This document shows positions 1 through 6,054 of a DNA stretch of 11,217 nt, one piece after another. The DNA comes from Candidatus Woesearchaeota archaeon (GTDB lineage: Archaea; Nanobdellota; Nanobdellia; Woesearchaeales; JABIAG01), in NCBI GenBank assembly GCA_019323235.1, contig JAHWHN010000168.1:1-11217 (forward strand). Direction: 5' to 3'. Both the position numbers and the translations under genes were made by a program. The notes below the pieces were generated by a model. It saw nothing but the letters and a program-made list of their open reading frames with translations. It did no database searches and was not told where the DNA came from. How positions within the stretch are numbered: position 1 is the first letter of the stretch; every line of letters begins with the position of its first letter.

Positions 1-426
1 AAAGAAATAAAATCAATTCTTTTAGAAAACTTTGGAATAGATGAAGGATTAGATTTTGTATTTTACATAACTCCAAATAACAATCTTTACATGATGAACA
101 ATGACATGAGAGATTTTGACCTCGAAGATAAAAGAGTTAATACAATTGGGATTTATGTTGGAGAATTAAAACATAAAGAAATTAGATTGAGTATTGAAGG
201 TTCTTACTTCTTTGGAAAATTGGCTACTAAAAATGTTTATGAAGTAGATTCCAAATTAGCTAAAATGTGGATGTATGGTTTAGACATACCTTGTAAAGAC
301 CAAGATTTTGAAAATTCTTTAGTTATTGTAAAGAATAAAGAAAATGGTGATTATATGGGAAGTGGTAGATACAAAGAAGGTAAAATCCTTAACCACGTAC
401 CAAAAGGCAGAAGAATCCACGAATAG
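1..426 (+). CDS. NIP7-like (UPF0113) PUA-domain protein, C-terminal part
   Basis: The reading frame is open from base 1, so the gene begins before the window; the two adjacent ATGs at 91 and 94 are internal. About 141 residues are visible. The middle part has the pattern IGIYVGEL, then IRLSIEGSYFFG, then KNVYEVD, which matches the core of NIP7/UPF0113 proteins (in eukaryotic NIP7: LGTCFGKF, FRLHVTALDYLAP, YKVWIKPGAE). It is followed by a PUA-like segment with LVIVKN, GDYMGSGRYKEGKILN and a basic ending, VPKGRRIHE. PUA domains bind RNA. NIP7 takes part in ribosome biogenesis, and archaeal relatives are presumed to bind rRNA or tRNA. The same C-terminal module is also fused to archaeal RNA cytosine-C5 methyltransferases, and the missing N-terminus prevents a choice. 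The PUA/NIP7 assignment is motif-based inference. Confidence 0.6.
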   Translation, partial: KEIKSILLENFGIDEGLDFVFYITPNNNLYMMNNDMRDFDLEDKRVNTIGIYVGELKHKEIRLSIEGSYFFGKLATKNVYEVDSKLAKMWMYGLDIPCKDQDFENSLVIVKNKENGDYMGSGRYKEGKILNHVPKGRRIHE

Positions 427-455
427 TTCTATTATATAATTTTAAGTCCAATAAT

Positions 456-464
456 CTTTATTAA
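456..464 (+). promoter_or_regulatory. TATA box, gene at 487
   Basis: CTTTATTAA lies about 27 nt before the ATG at 487, with no Shine-Dalgarno motif between them. This fits an archaeal promoter giving a leaderless mRNA. The TATA match is moderate. A second AT-rich element at 431-440 (ATTATATAAT) is too far upstream for a leaderless start. Confidence 0.4.
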
Positions 465-486
465 TCAAAAAATTACATTTAATCTA

Positions 487-1254
487 ATGGAATACAAAGG
501 ATTAAGACGAGTAAAAGATAAATATACTAAAAGTCTTTATTCAGTTTTTTCTTTAACAAAAGAAGAGGTTGAAGCATTTCAACATTCTGTAAATATTATT
601 AATAATTCTTTTGATGAGTTAATTCCTGATAAAGATAAAGAATCATGGGGCTCAGCTTCAATTAGAATTTATCCTGATGAAAAATATCACGAAGCATTTA
701 GAAATTCAGTTATTTGCCTTGAAGATTTATCAAGATCTTTTTTAAGAATTTTAGATGAAAGAGGTTTAGATTATCAACATTTTTGGCAATATCGAAATGA
801 TTTTTATGATAGTTATTTAATTAAAACTGATGATATTAATTTTGGAAAAGTTGGTAAAAAAGATTTAATAATGGCTCCAATTTTTGATTTGATTCCAAAT
901 TTAAAAAAATCCGAAATGTATTGTAGAAGTTTTTTTAAAATAATAGAACCTTTTTCATATCCTTATAATCCATTATTTGATTTTTTTAGTAAAAGATATG
1001 AAGGTAATGATGGTGATAATGGTCCAAAAGTTGGTTCTTTTGGTTTGGATGTTCATTCTGCACTATATGTGCCACAAGTAATGGAAGAGTTTAAAATATT
1101 TTGTAATAGTTTTAATAGTGAGACTTTACAGCAAATAAGTTCTTTACAAAAAGAAATACATGGTTTAAAAGATTCTAAATCACTAGAAGGTAAAGCTCGA
1201 AGAGAAGCTTTGAAGTTTGGATTAGATAAAATGATTCAGAACCATTTTGATTAA
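487..1254 (+). CDS. Hypothetical soluble protein, 255 aa
   Basis: I do not recognise this protein. It has no signal peptide or membrane segment. It is mixed alpha/beta with many aromatic residues (Phe and Tyr). A Gly/Asp/Asn-rich loop near residues 172-180 (EGNDGDNGP) leads into GSFGLDVHSALYVPQVMEEF. The C-terminal 45 residues look helical and charged (QISSLQKEIHGLKDSK, then GKARREALKFGLDKM) and could form a short coiled coil. The start is the ATG about 27 nt after a TATA-like element. It converges on the 1278-1730 gene with a 23-nt gap. The ORF is long, has AT-rich codon use like its neighbours and has a plausible promoter, so it is very likely a real gene. Confidence 0.75.
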   Translation: MEYKGLRRVKDKYTKSLYSVFSLTKEEVEAFQHSVNIINNSFDELIPDKDKESWGSASIRIYPDEKYHEAFRNSVICLEDLSRSFLRILDERGLDYQHFWQYRNDFYDSYLIKTDDINFGKVGKKDLIMAPIFDLIPNLKKSEMYCRSFFKIIEPFSYPYNPLFDFFSKRYEGNDGDNGPKVGSFGLDVHSALYVPQVMEEFKIFCNSFNSETLQQISSLQKEIHGLKDSKSLEGKARREALKFGLDKMIQNHFD

Positions 1255-1277
1255 ATAAATAGATTTTCATATAAGAA

Positions 1278-1730
1278 TTATTTTTCACAATATTTAAACA
1301 CAACTCTATACAATCCTTCTTCAAAATCATTTGTTCTATAAGAATTTAAATTCCCGAAACCTGAACTTGAAAAATGAATTCTATTCCCCAATTTTTGAAA
1401 TCTTTTCAAAGTAACGCCTTTAATATCATATTCTTTAACGTAATCAGTTAAATCTCTTGCTTTTAATATTTGCAAATTTAACTTTTCAGCTATTTTATCA
1501 AGATTTTGAAATGGTGCATAAGAATCATCTTTGAAGTAAAAGCTTATGTAGATATTTGTTTTATTTAGAGTTTTAGCTCTTTCAATATTTTTTGAAAAAT
1601 ACTTTTCTAAATCTTCATCTTCAAAATTAGTTTGTTCAAAAAAATAATTTATGAAAATAGAATTTGTTTTTTCATCTAGTTTAGATCCACATTTAATTCC
1701 TTCTAATCTACTTTCTAAATCATCATTCAT
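1278..1730 (-). CDS. Hypothetical protein, 150 aa
   Basis: I do not recognise this protein. It is acidic at the N-terminus (MNDDLESRLEG) and has alternating strand and helix: SIFINYFFEQT, an acidic helix, NIYISFYFKDD, a helix QNLDKIAEKLNLQI, then VTLKRFQKLGNRIHFSSSGFG. It looks like a small globular alpha/beta protein without membrane segments. The chosen ATG at 1730 sits about 26 nt after a good TATA box (1751-1761) and there is no ribosome binding site, which supports a leaderless start. Its 3' end faces the 487-1254 gene. Confidence 0.7.
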   Translation of the reverse strand: MNDDLESRLEGIKCGSKLDEKTNSIFINYFFEQTNFEDEDLEKYFSKNIERAKTLNKTNIYISFYFKDDSYAPFQNLDKIAEKLNLQILKARDLTDYVKEYDIKGVTLKRFQKLGNRIHFSSSGFGNLNSYRTNDFEEGLYRVVFKYCEK

Positions 1731-1750
1731 TTAATAAGAGAAGTAAATTA

Positions 1751-1761
1751 CTTTTATAAAG
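1751..1761 (-). promoter_or_regulatory. TATA box, gene starting at 1730
   Basis: On the minus strand CTTTATAAAAG is centred about 26 nt before the ATG at 1730. This spacing puts the transcription start at or next to the start codon. Confidence 0.55.
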
Positions 1762-1796
1762 ATTATTTAAGAATAAAATAAAGAAAAATTTTAAAA

Positions 1797-2015
1797 TTAT
1801 TTTACAATATCTTCAACACTATCTTTTTTACTAGATGCTTTTGAAGCAGCAGCTTCTAAGTCAATTCCAAGTTCTTTTAAAGCTCCAATATGCATTTGCA
1901 TTATTTGTTCAACAACATTTAACATCTTTCCTAATTCTTGTCTTTCTTTAGCTAATGTTGATAAAGCTCCTTTATGAAATCCAATTTGTTCATCTTTACT
2001 TTGTTTTTCAGCCAT
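1797..2015 (-). CDS. Small helical protein, 72 aa
   Basis: I do not recognise a named family. The product is almost entirely helical: a Lys/Glu/Gln-rich N-terminus, a long amphipathic helix (ALSTLAKERQELGKMLNVVE, then QIMQMHIGALKELGI) with heptad-like hydrophobics, and a charged Ala/Ser/Lys tail ending SVEDIVK. It is probably an oligomerising or coiled-coil adaptor. Two in-frame ATGs exist, at 2021 and 2015. A GGAG at 2024-2027 is 8 nt before the 2015 ATG but only 2 nt before the other, so MAEKQ is the better start. It diverges from the antiporter gene across a shared promoter region. That it is a gene is supported by the ribosome site, TATA box and protein-like composition; function is unknown. 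Confidence 0.7.
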   Translation of the reverse strand: MAEKQSKDEQIGFHKGALSTLAKERQELGKMLNVVEQIMQMHIGALKELGIDLEAAASKASSKKDSVEDIVK

Positions 2016-2023
2016 ATTCATTA

Positions 2024-2027
2024 CTCC
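2024..2027 (-). promoter_or_regulatory. Shine-Dalgarno site GGAG, decides start at 2015
   Basis: GGAG on the minus strand lies 8 nt before the ATG at 2013-2015. It is one of only two clear ribosome binding sites in the window, where most genes appear leaderless. Confidence 0.55.
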
Positions 2028-2044
2028 ATAATTTTGATAAACTA

Positions 2045-2056
2045 ATATATTATATC
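2045..2056 (-). promoter_or_regulatory. TATA box, small helical protein
   Basis: On the minus strand GATATAATATAT is centred about 35 nt before the 2015 start. A transcription start about 25 nt downstream would give a leader of roughly 10 nt containing the GGAG site, which agrees with this gene having a leader. Confidence 0.45.
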
Positions 2057-2096
2057 TTTGTTTATAAAATTTTTGAATAATCTGAAATTTTAGTTA

Positions 2097-2107
2097 AATA
2101 TATATAT
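2097..2107 (+). promoter_or_regulatory. TATA box, antiporter gene
   Basis: The alternating AATATATATAT stretch is centred about 28 nt before the ATG at 2130, with no ribosome binding site between. It lies in a 108-bp divergent intergenic region (2022-2129) that serves both strands. Confidence 0.55.
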
Positions 2108-2129
2108 TAATTAAATATTAAATTAACTA

Positions 2130-3134
2130 ATGAACTTAATATTATTACTCTTAGGAATATTGATTTTTGCAAATCTGGCAGTATTCTTACTTAAGAGATG
2201 GTTTTATTCCGAAGTAGTTTTAATCTCAACAGGAATTTTATTAGGTTCTACAATTTTAAAAGAAAGTTTGGTTGGTGATAAATTATCTTTCATCTTAATG
2301 TTGGGAAATATTGCTTTATTATTCATTATGTTTATAGCCGGATTAGAAAGTTCTTGGGCTTCATTATATAAAGAAAAACATGAGGCAGCATTAATTGCAA
2401 CATTTAGTTTTTTAACACCTTTTATTCTTGGGTTCATGGTTTTTTATTCAATCACAAGTTCTTTCACAACTGCTTTTGTAGTTGGAATATGTATGAGTAT
2501 TACTGCTGAAGCATCTAAAGCCAAAGTATTATTGGATGTAAATAAATTAAAAACAAGAATTGGTTCTGCAATAATGGGAGCAGGTATTTTAGATGATTTA
2601 CTTGGATTATTTTTCTTTACCATTTTAGTATTTTTTACAAGAATTAACTTAACAACTTTTTTCACTCATAATTTTTTATTATTGGGAGCGATTTTAGCAT
2701 ATTTCTTAGGTTTAATAACTCATAAGCATATTGGTAGAGACCATAGACATGTTGAAATGTTTGAAAAGACTTCTTATATCCTTTTAGTTCCATTTTTCTT
2801 TATATCTCTAGGAATTATCTTTGATTTTAATTCTTTAATATTAAATCCAATGTTACTAGGAACGGTTTTATTAATAGCTATGTCTGGTAAATTTATGGGT
2901 GTATTTTTCTCAGGTGGTTTTTTAAATTTAAAATTCAAGAAATTATACTTAATTGGTTGGGCTATGAACAGTAGAGGGGCTATTGAGATGGCTATCGCAT
3001 TGATTGCTTTTAATAATAACCTTATTACTACTGAATTATTCTCTAGTTTGTTAATTATGGCACTAGTAACTACTTTAATATTTCCTTTCATAATTACTAG
3101 GATGATAAGGAATACTAGGGGAATTATGAATTAA
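2130..3134 (+). CDS. CPA2-type Na+(K+)/H+ antiporter membrane protein
   Basis: A polytopic membrane protein of 334 aa with about 10-12 hydrophobic segments, resembling the KefB/NapA branch of monovalent cation:proton antiporters. It begins with a hydrophobic helix, followed by VLISTGILLGSTI and FIMFIAGLESSW, the usual Gly-rich early helices. The paired aspartates of the transport site are at D155-D156 in GAGILDDLLGLFFF. Later come ISLGIIFDF (equivalent to the family's GL..DF) and the MNSRGAIEMAIA motif with its conserved Arg-Gly. The DD pair suggests electrogenic exchange by analogy with NapA and NhaA; the ion is unknown. It is shorter than the usual 380-400 residue core and has no C-terminal TrkA-N/RCK regulatory domain. 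It should act in cytoplasmic pH or salt homeostasis. Leaderless start at the ATG after the TATA box. Confidence 0.88.
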   Translation: MNLILLLLGILIFANLAVFLLKRWFYSEVVLISTGILLGSTILKESLVGDKLSFILMLGNIALLFIMFIAGLESSWASLYKEKHEAALIATFSFLTPFILGFMVFYSITSSFTTAFVVGICMSITAEASKAKVLLDVNKLKTRIGSAIMGAGILDDLLGLFFFTILVFFTRINLTTFFTHNFLLLGAILAYFLGLITHKHIGRDHRHVEMFEKTSYILLVPFFFISLGIIFDFNSLILNPMLLGTVLLIAMSGKFMGVFFSGGFLNLKFKKLYLIGWAMNSRGAIEMAIALIAFNNNLITTELFSSLLIMALVTTLIFPFIITRMIRNTRGIMN

Positions 3135-3189
3135 TTGATAAATTACCTAAAAATTTAAAAAGATAAAGTTCATCTTATGACTTATTGAG

Positions 3190-3220
3190 CGATAATCAAG
3201 AATTTTTATCGTTTGAGGAG
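3190..3220 (+). promoter_or_regulatory. Hairpin and GAGGAG ribosome site before the cold-shock gene
   Basis: A perfect 6-bp inverted repeat, CGATAA (3190-3195) and TTATCG (3206-3211), encloses a 10-nt loop. With G-U pairs the stem can extend outward about five more pairs to 3185 and 3216. The strong Shine-Dalgarno sequence GAGGAG is at 3215-3220, so its first bases fall in the extended stem. The site is 13 nt from the ATG at 3234, somewhat long. A TATA-like TTTTTATC (3203-3210) overlaps the repeat and offers a competing explanation as a leaderless promoter. Confidence 0.35.
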
Positions 3221-3233
3221 ATTTTAAGTAAAA

Positions 3234-3560
3234 ATGGAAGGAATTGTTAAATGGTACAACCGAAAAAAAGGTTTTGGATTTATCAAAGGCGATGACGAAG
3301 TAGATTATTTCGTTCATTACAGTGCTTTAGCGGAAGGTACATTTATTAGAGATGAAGATCGTGTATCATTCGAGCCTGCAGATACTGATAAGGGTAAGCA
3401 AGCTAAAAATGTTAAATTGTTACAAAAAGCAAGTGAAATTTCTGGCAGAGGACCATCTGAAAAGAGAGAAAAACCTCAAGTTATTGAAGGAACTCTAGAT
3501 GATGAAGAAGATTCATATGATGACTCTGAAGATGCAAGAGAAGACTCAGAAGACTTCTAA
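3234..3560 (+). CDS. Cold-shock-domain (CspA-like) nucleic-acid-binding protein with acidic tail
   Basis: Residues 1 to about 66 form a cold-shock domain, the OB-fold that binds single-stranded RNA and DNA and can melt RNA secondary structure. Diagnostic pieces are GIVKWYNRKKGFGFIKGDD, containing RNP1 (KGFGFI, residues 12-17), and YFVHYSAL (25-32), containing RNP2. Then come VSFEPADTDKGKQAKNVKLL and a linker. Typical Csp proteins are about 65-70 aa. This one has 108, because of a tail from about residue 87 rich in Asp, Glu and Ser (DDEEDSYDDSEDAREDSEDF), probably disordered. It has its own upstream region with a clear ribosome site and is followed by a T-rich terminator, so it is probably transcribed alone. 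Domain call is strong; the tail's role is unknown. Confidence 0.92.
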   Translation: MEGIVKWYNRKKGFGFIKGDDEVDYFVHYSALAEGTFIRDEDRVSFEPADTDKGKQAKNVKLLQKASEISGRGPSEKREKPQVIEGTLDDEEDSYDDSEDAREDSEDF

Positions 3561-3571
3561 TTAGAAAGATT

Positions 3572-3596
3572 CTGTTTTTATTTTTATTTTTTATTT
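3572..3596 (+). terminator. T-rich terminator after the cold-shock gene
   Basis: Starting 12 nt after the stop codon there is a run of T tracts broken by single A bases (CTGTTTTTATTTTTATTTTTTATTT reads across 3573-3597, no stem needed). Archaeal RNA polymerase terminates at U-rich tracts of this kind. It separates the cold-shock gene from the DHH gene, which has its own TATA box. Confidence 0.55.
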
Positions 3597-3619
3597 AAAA
3601 TTTTCTTTAAAGCAAAACA

Positions 3620-3628
3620 TTTATATTA
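3620..3628 (+). promoter_or_regulatory. TATA box, DHH phosphoesterase gene
   Basis: TTTATATTA, preceded by an A-rich BRE-like GCAAAACA, is centred about 26 nt before the ATG at 3650. No ribosome binding site lies between, so a leaderless mRNA is likely. Confidence 0.6.
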
Positions 3629-3649
3629 TAATAAAATTCTTTTAATTTA

Positions 3650-4666
3650 ATGAATCGGGAACGAATATTAGAGGAATTAAGTACTTGTAAGAGACCCTTA
3701 TTCTTCTTCGATGACGATGCAGATGGCCTAAGTTCATTCTTATTACTTTATGATTATATTAAAGAAGGTCAGGGTGTTTGTGTTAAAACAAACCCTTTAG
3801 ATGATAGATTATTAAATAAGGTAGAAAGTTATGACCCTGATAAAGTGTTCATATTAGATATTCCAAGTGTAGAGGAAGATTTTCTTAGTAAAATAAAAGT
3901 TCCAGTGATTTGGATAGATCATCATATGAACTCTATAGAATCTAAAAAAGCAATAGTTCATAATCCAAAAAAAGAGAATCCTGAAGATACTAGACCAACA
4001 TCTCAGCTATGTTATGAGTTGGTTGGAGGGAAGCTATGGGTAGCTATGACTGGTATTGTTGCGGATTGGGTTTATGACAAAGATTTAGTTAAGAAATTCA
4101 GAAGGGCATATCATGATTTATTACCTTCAACAGTAAGAACTCCTTCTAAAGCAATGTTTGAGTCAAAAATTGGAGAAATGGGAAAAATATTCAACTTTTT
4201 ATTAAAAGGTCAAACTAAGGATGTTAAGAAAAATATTAATGTTTTAACAAGAATTAAAGACCCTTATGAAATATTAAATCAGACTACTTCTCAAGGAAAA
4301 TTTCTATATAAGCAATATAAAACATTGAGTAAATCTTATGATGACTTATTAAAAAGTGCTGAATCTAAAATAGGTAAGGATAAATTCTTAATTTTCAAGT
4401 ATAAAACAAATACTTCTATAACTAGTCAGTTATCTAATGAATTATTATACAAATATCCTAATAAAATAATCTTAGTCTTGAGAGACCAAAATGGTTATTA
4501 TAAAGGAAGCTTGCGTTCAGGTAAAGATATCGATGTAAGGTCTGCACTAGAAAAGGCACTATCTGGAGTTGAAGGGCATGGTGGCGGACATAAAAATGCT
4601 TGTGGTCTAGGAATTAAGAAAGAATGTTGGGAAACATTTATTGATGCCTTAAGAAAAGAGCTTTAG
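3650..4666 (+). CDS. DHH/DHHA1-family phosphoesterase (archaeal RecJ-like)
   Basis: A 338-aa protein with a DHH domain followed by a DHHA1 domain, the layout of archaeal RecJ-like nucleases, nanoRNases and cyclic-dinucleotide phosphodiesterases. Metal-binding motifs seen: motif I FFFDDDADGLSS (D23, D25), motif II FILDIP (D70), motif III VIWIDHH (D90-H91-H92) and a motif IV-like GIVADWV. The DHHA1 substrate-binding motif GHGGGHKNACG, with GGGH at 311-314, lies near the C-terminus. The reaction is metal-dependent (Mn2+) phosphodiester hydrolysis on single-stranded DNA, short RNA or a nucleotide second messenger. The histidine that usually opens motif I (H-x-D-x-D-G) is Asp21 here. There is no N-terminal extension or OB domain, unlike bacterial RecJ, and no replication gene (GINS, PCNA, MCM) is adjacent, so a replisome role is not shown. 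The exact substrate cannot be told from sequence. Confidence 0.87.
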   Translation: MNRERILEELSTCKRPLFFFDDDADGLSSFLLLYDYIKEGQGVCVKTNPLDDRLLNKVESYDPDKVFILDIPSVEEDFLSKIKVPVIWIDHHMNSIESKKAIVHNPKKENPEDTRPTSQLCYELVGGKLWVAMTGIVADWVYDKDLVKKFRRAYHDLLPSTVRTPSKAMFESKIGEMGKIFNFLLKGQTKDVKKNINVLTRIKDPYEILNQTTSQGKFLYKQYKTLSKSYDDLLKSAESKIGKDKFLIFKYKTNTSITSQLSNELLYKYPNKIILVLRDQNGYYKGSLRSGKDIDVRSALEKALSGVEGHGGGHKNACGLGIKKECWETFIDALRKEL

Positions 4667-4730
4667 ATAATCTCAAATTCTTTTAATTTATAAAATAAAG
4701 ATTATTGATTAAAATTAAATTTTAAGTAAA

Positions 4731-4740
4731 GCTTATATAC
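4731..4740 (+). promoter_or_regulatory. TATA box, membrane protein gene at 4762
   Basis: GCTTATATAC is centred about 26 nt before the ATG at 4762 and there is no ribosome binding site. It is one of the best matches to the archaeal TATA consensus in the window. Confidence 0.6.
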
Positions 4741-4761
4741 TTAATTACCAATTATTAAGAT

Positions 4762-5313
4762 ATGATATTATTATTGGGTATAATATTTGCGTTAATCCCG
4801 GTATTTAGTTATTCTCTTCAGAAGTATTTATCTAAAAAAGAAAATAAATTCGAGTTGTTTCAGAAATACTTGGTTTTTAGATATTTAGATTTCTTGTTTA
4901 TCCCCTTTAATTTCATTATTTTGTATGTAATCTCTTTTACTTTAAAATCTCTACTTCTAGCAATTGTATTTGGTTTGATGATAAATCTAGTATTTCATTT
5001 ATTCTGGGGTTACTTTAATGTAAAAAAATATGAATCTAATTTTTATAATGAAAATTCAGTACTGTTAAACTTATCTGGAGAAGTGCATTATCTTTTTTCA
5101 TCATTTGAAACAACTTTAATGCTGTTATTTTTATCAAATCCAATTATTGGTTTAACTTCATATTATCTATTTATGATTTTATTACTATTTTCTTTTGGGG
5201 AGATTTATCTTTCCTATTTAATGAACAATAAAAAAATTAAAATATCTGATTTTTCTCCTCAAACTTTAATCTTAATCGTAATAATTTTTAGAATGTTTAT
5301 GTTAGGATTTTAA
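4762..5313 (+). CDS. Multi-pass membrane protein of unknown function, 183 aa
   Basis: I do not recognise a family. There are five or six hydrophobic segments, at about residues 1-20, 45-62, 64-85, 112-133, 134-153 and 168-183. The loop after segment 1 is basic (KYLSKKENK), suggesting it is cytoplasmic. Polar or charged residues sit in or near the membrane: NLVFHLFWGYF, NLSGEVHYLFSSFETTLML and FSFGEIYLSY contain His, Glu and Trp that could line a channel or active site. The start is fixed by a strong TATA box 26 nt upstream. Its TAA stop (5311-5313) overlaps the stop of the gene on the other strand. It could be a small transporter, an intramembrane enzyme or a structural protein; the sequence does not decide. 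Confidence 0.72.
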   Translation: MILLLGIIFALIPVFSYSLQKYLSKKENKFELFQKYLVFRYLDFLFIPFNFIILYVISFTLKSLLLAIVFGLMINLVFHLFWGYFNVKKYESNFYNENSVLLNLSGEVHYLFSSFETTLMLLFLSNPIIGLTSYYLFMILLLFSFGEIYLSYLMNNKKIKISDFSPQTLILIVIIFRMFMLGF

Positions 5314-6011
5314 GCTTTATAAGATTTAACTAATTTAATCTTTTCAATTTCATGAATTGAATAATCCATCATTTGTTTTGGCATTCCATTCTCGATAATT
5401 GGCCCAGGAACATCTCCACAAATACCAATTGCTTCTGTTTTTATGGCAATAAGTCTATTTAATGGTGTAAATTCTTCAATATTTCCAAAATTACCAATTC
5501 CTGTTAAAAAAGGAGTTGTAGAATACATATTCATTAAAGTAACTTCATCAATTGCATTGCTATTAAAAACGCCTTCGTGAATTAAACCATATAGGGCGAA
5601 ATGGCTTTCATAACAAGGATATTTTTTGAATTCTTCTGTTGTAAGTAATTCATATAGTAATGGAACAATAATTCCCTCAATAAATCTTTCACTTAGTCTA
5701 GAAGTTGCATTAATAAAATATTCATCCTTGTTCTCAATCTCAAATTCATGAATTGTTGGATTTATATCAATCTTTTTTTCATTTTCAAAAGGACTTATTT
5801 GTTTAGCATAGACTTTTGCTTCTTCTAATTTATCTGTCAAAGAGATATGGCCACCCCATATTTGCCTAAATTCCCCAAATGTTTTATTAACTTGATTAAC
5901 ATATAATTTTCTCAAATCTAAAGAATTATTTCTAGACCCGTGATACATTTTAGTAGGACATTTAACTAAGTTATCTTTAAACAAATCTTTGAATAATTCT
6001 TTATTTATCAT
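5310..6011 (-). CDS. Hypothetical protein with ADP-ribosyltransferase-like N-terminus, 233 aa
   Basis: No family is recognised with certainty. The N-terminal third has MYHGSRNNSLDL (residues 22-33), then GGHISLTDKLEEAKVYA (53-69). This matches the H-G-[S/T] ... [F/L]T-D-x-x-x-A-x-x-Y spacing of ADP-ribosyltransferase (PARP/Tpt1/DarT-like) folds, where the His and Tyr contact NAD. A third catalytic residue (Glu or Gln) is not evident; ERFIEGII and DEVTLMN are possible sites. The remainder contains a helical segment (VPLLYELLTTEEFKKY) and a Gly/Pro-rich CGDVPGPIIENGMPK near the end. It is soluble, with no signal peptide. A TATA box 26 nt upstream fixes the ATG start. It is transcribed in the same direction as smc, 43 nt downstream of it, but with its own promoter. 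The gene is secure; the ART reading is inference only. Confidence 0.7.
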   Translation of the reverse strand: MINKELFKDLFKDNLVKCPTKMYHGSRNNSLDLRKLYVNQVNKTFGEFRQIWGGHISLTDKLEEAKVYAKQISPFENEKKIDINPTIHEFEIENKDEYFINATSRLSERFIEGIIVPLLYELLTTEEFKKYPCYESHFALYGLIHEGVFNSNAIDEVTLMNMYSTTPFLTGIGNFGNIEEFTPLNRLIAIKTEAIGICGDVPGPIIENGMPKQMMDYSIHEIEKIKLVKSYKA

Positions 6012-6032
6012 TTAATTTAGAAAATATATTTT

Positions 6033-6042
6033 AAATATAAAG
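6033..6042 (-). promoter_or_regulatory. TATA box, gene starting at 6011
   Basis: On the minus strand CTTTATATTT is centred about 26 nt before the ATG at 6011. It lies in the 43-nt gap after the smc stop, showing that the two genes need not be co-transcribed. Confidence 0.55.
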
Positions 6043-6054
6043 TTAATCCCAAAT

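Noticed and set aside
91..96. Double ATG at 91/94 as the start of the first gene
   Set aside because: The frame continues upstream to base 1 with protein-like sequence, so these are internal methionines of a gene that starts before the window.
2204..3091. Three minus-strand open frames (2204-2437, 2444-2665, 2774-3091) opposite the antiporter gene
   Set aside because: They lie wholly inside the antiporter coding region, are Lys/Ile/Asn-rich with no motif, and lack promoters; they are shadows of a hydrophobic gene.
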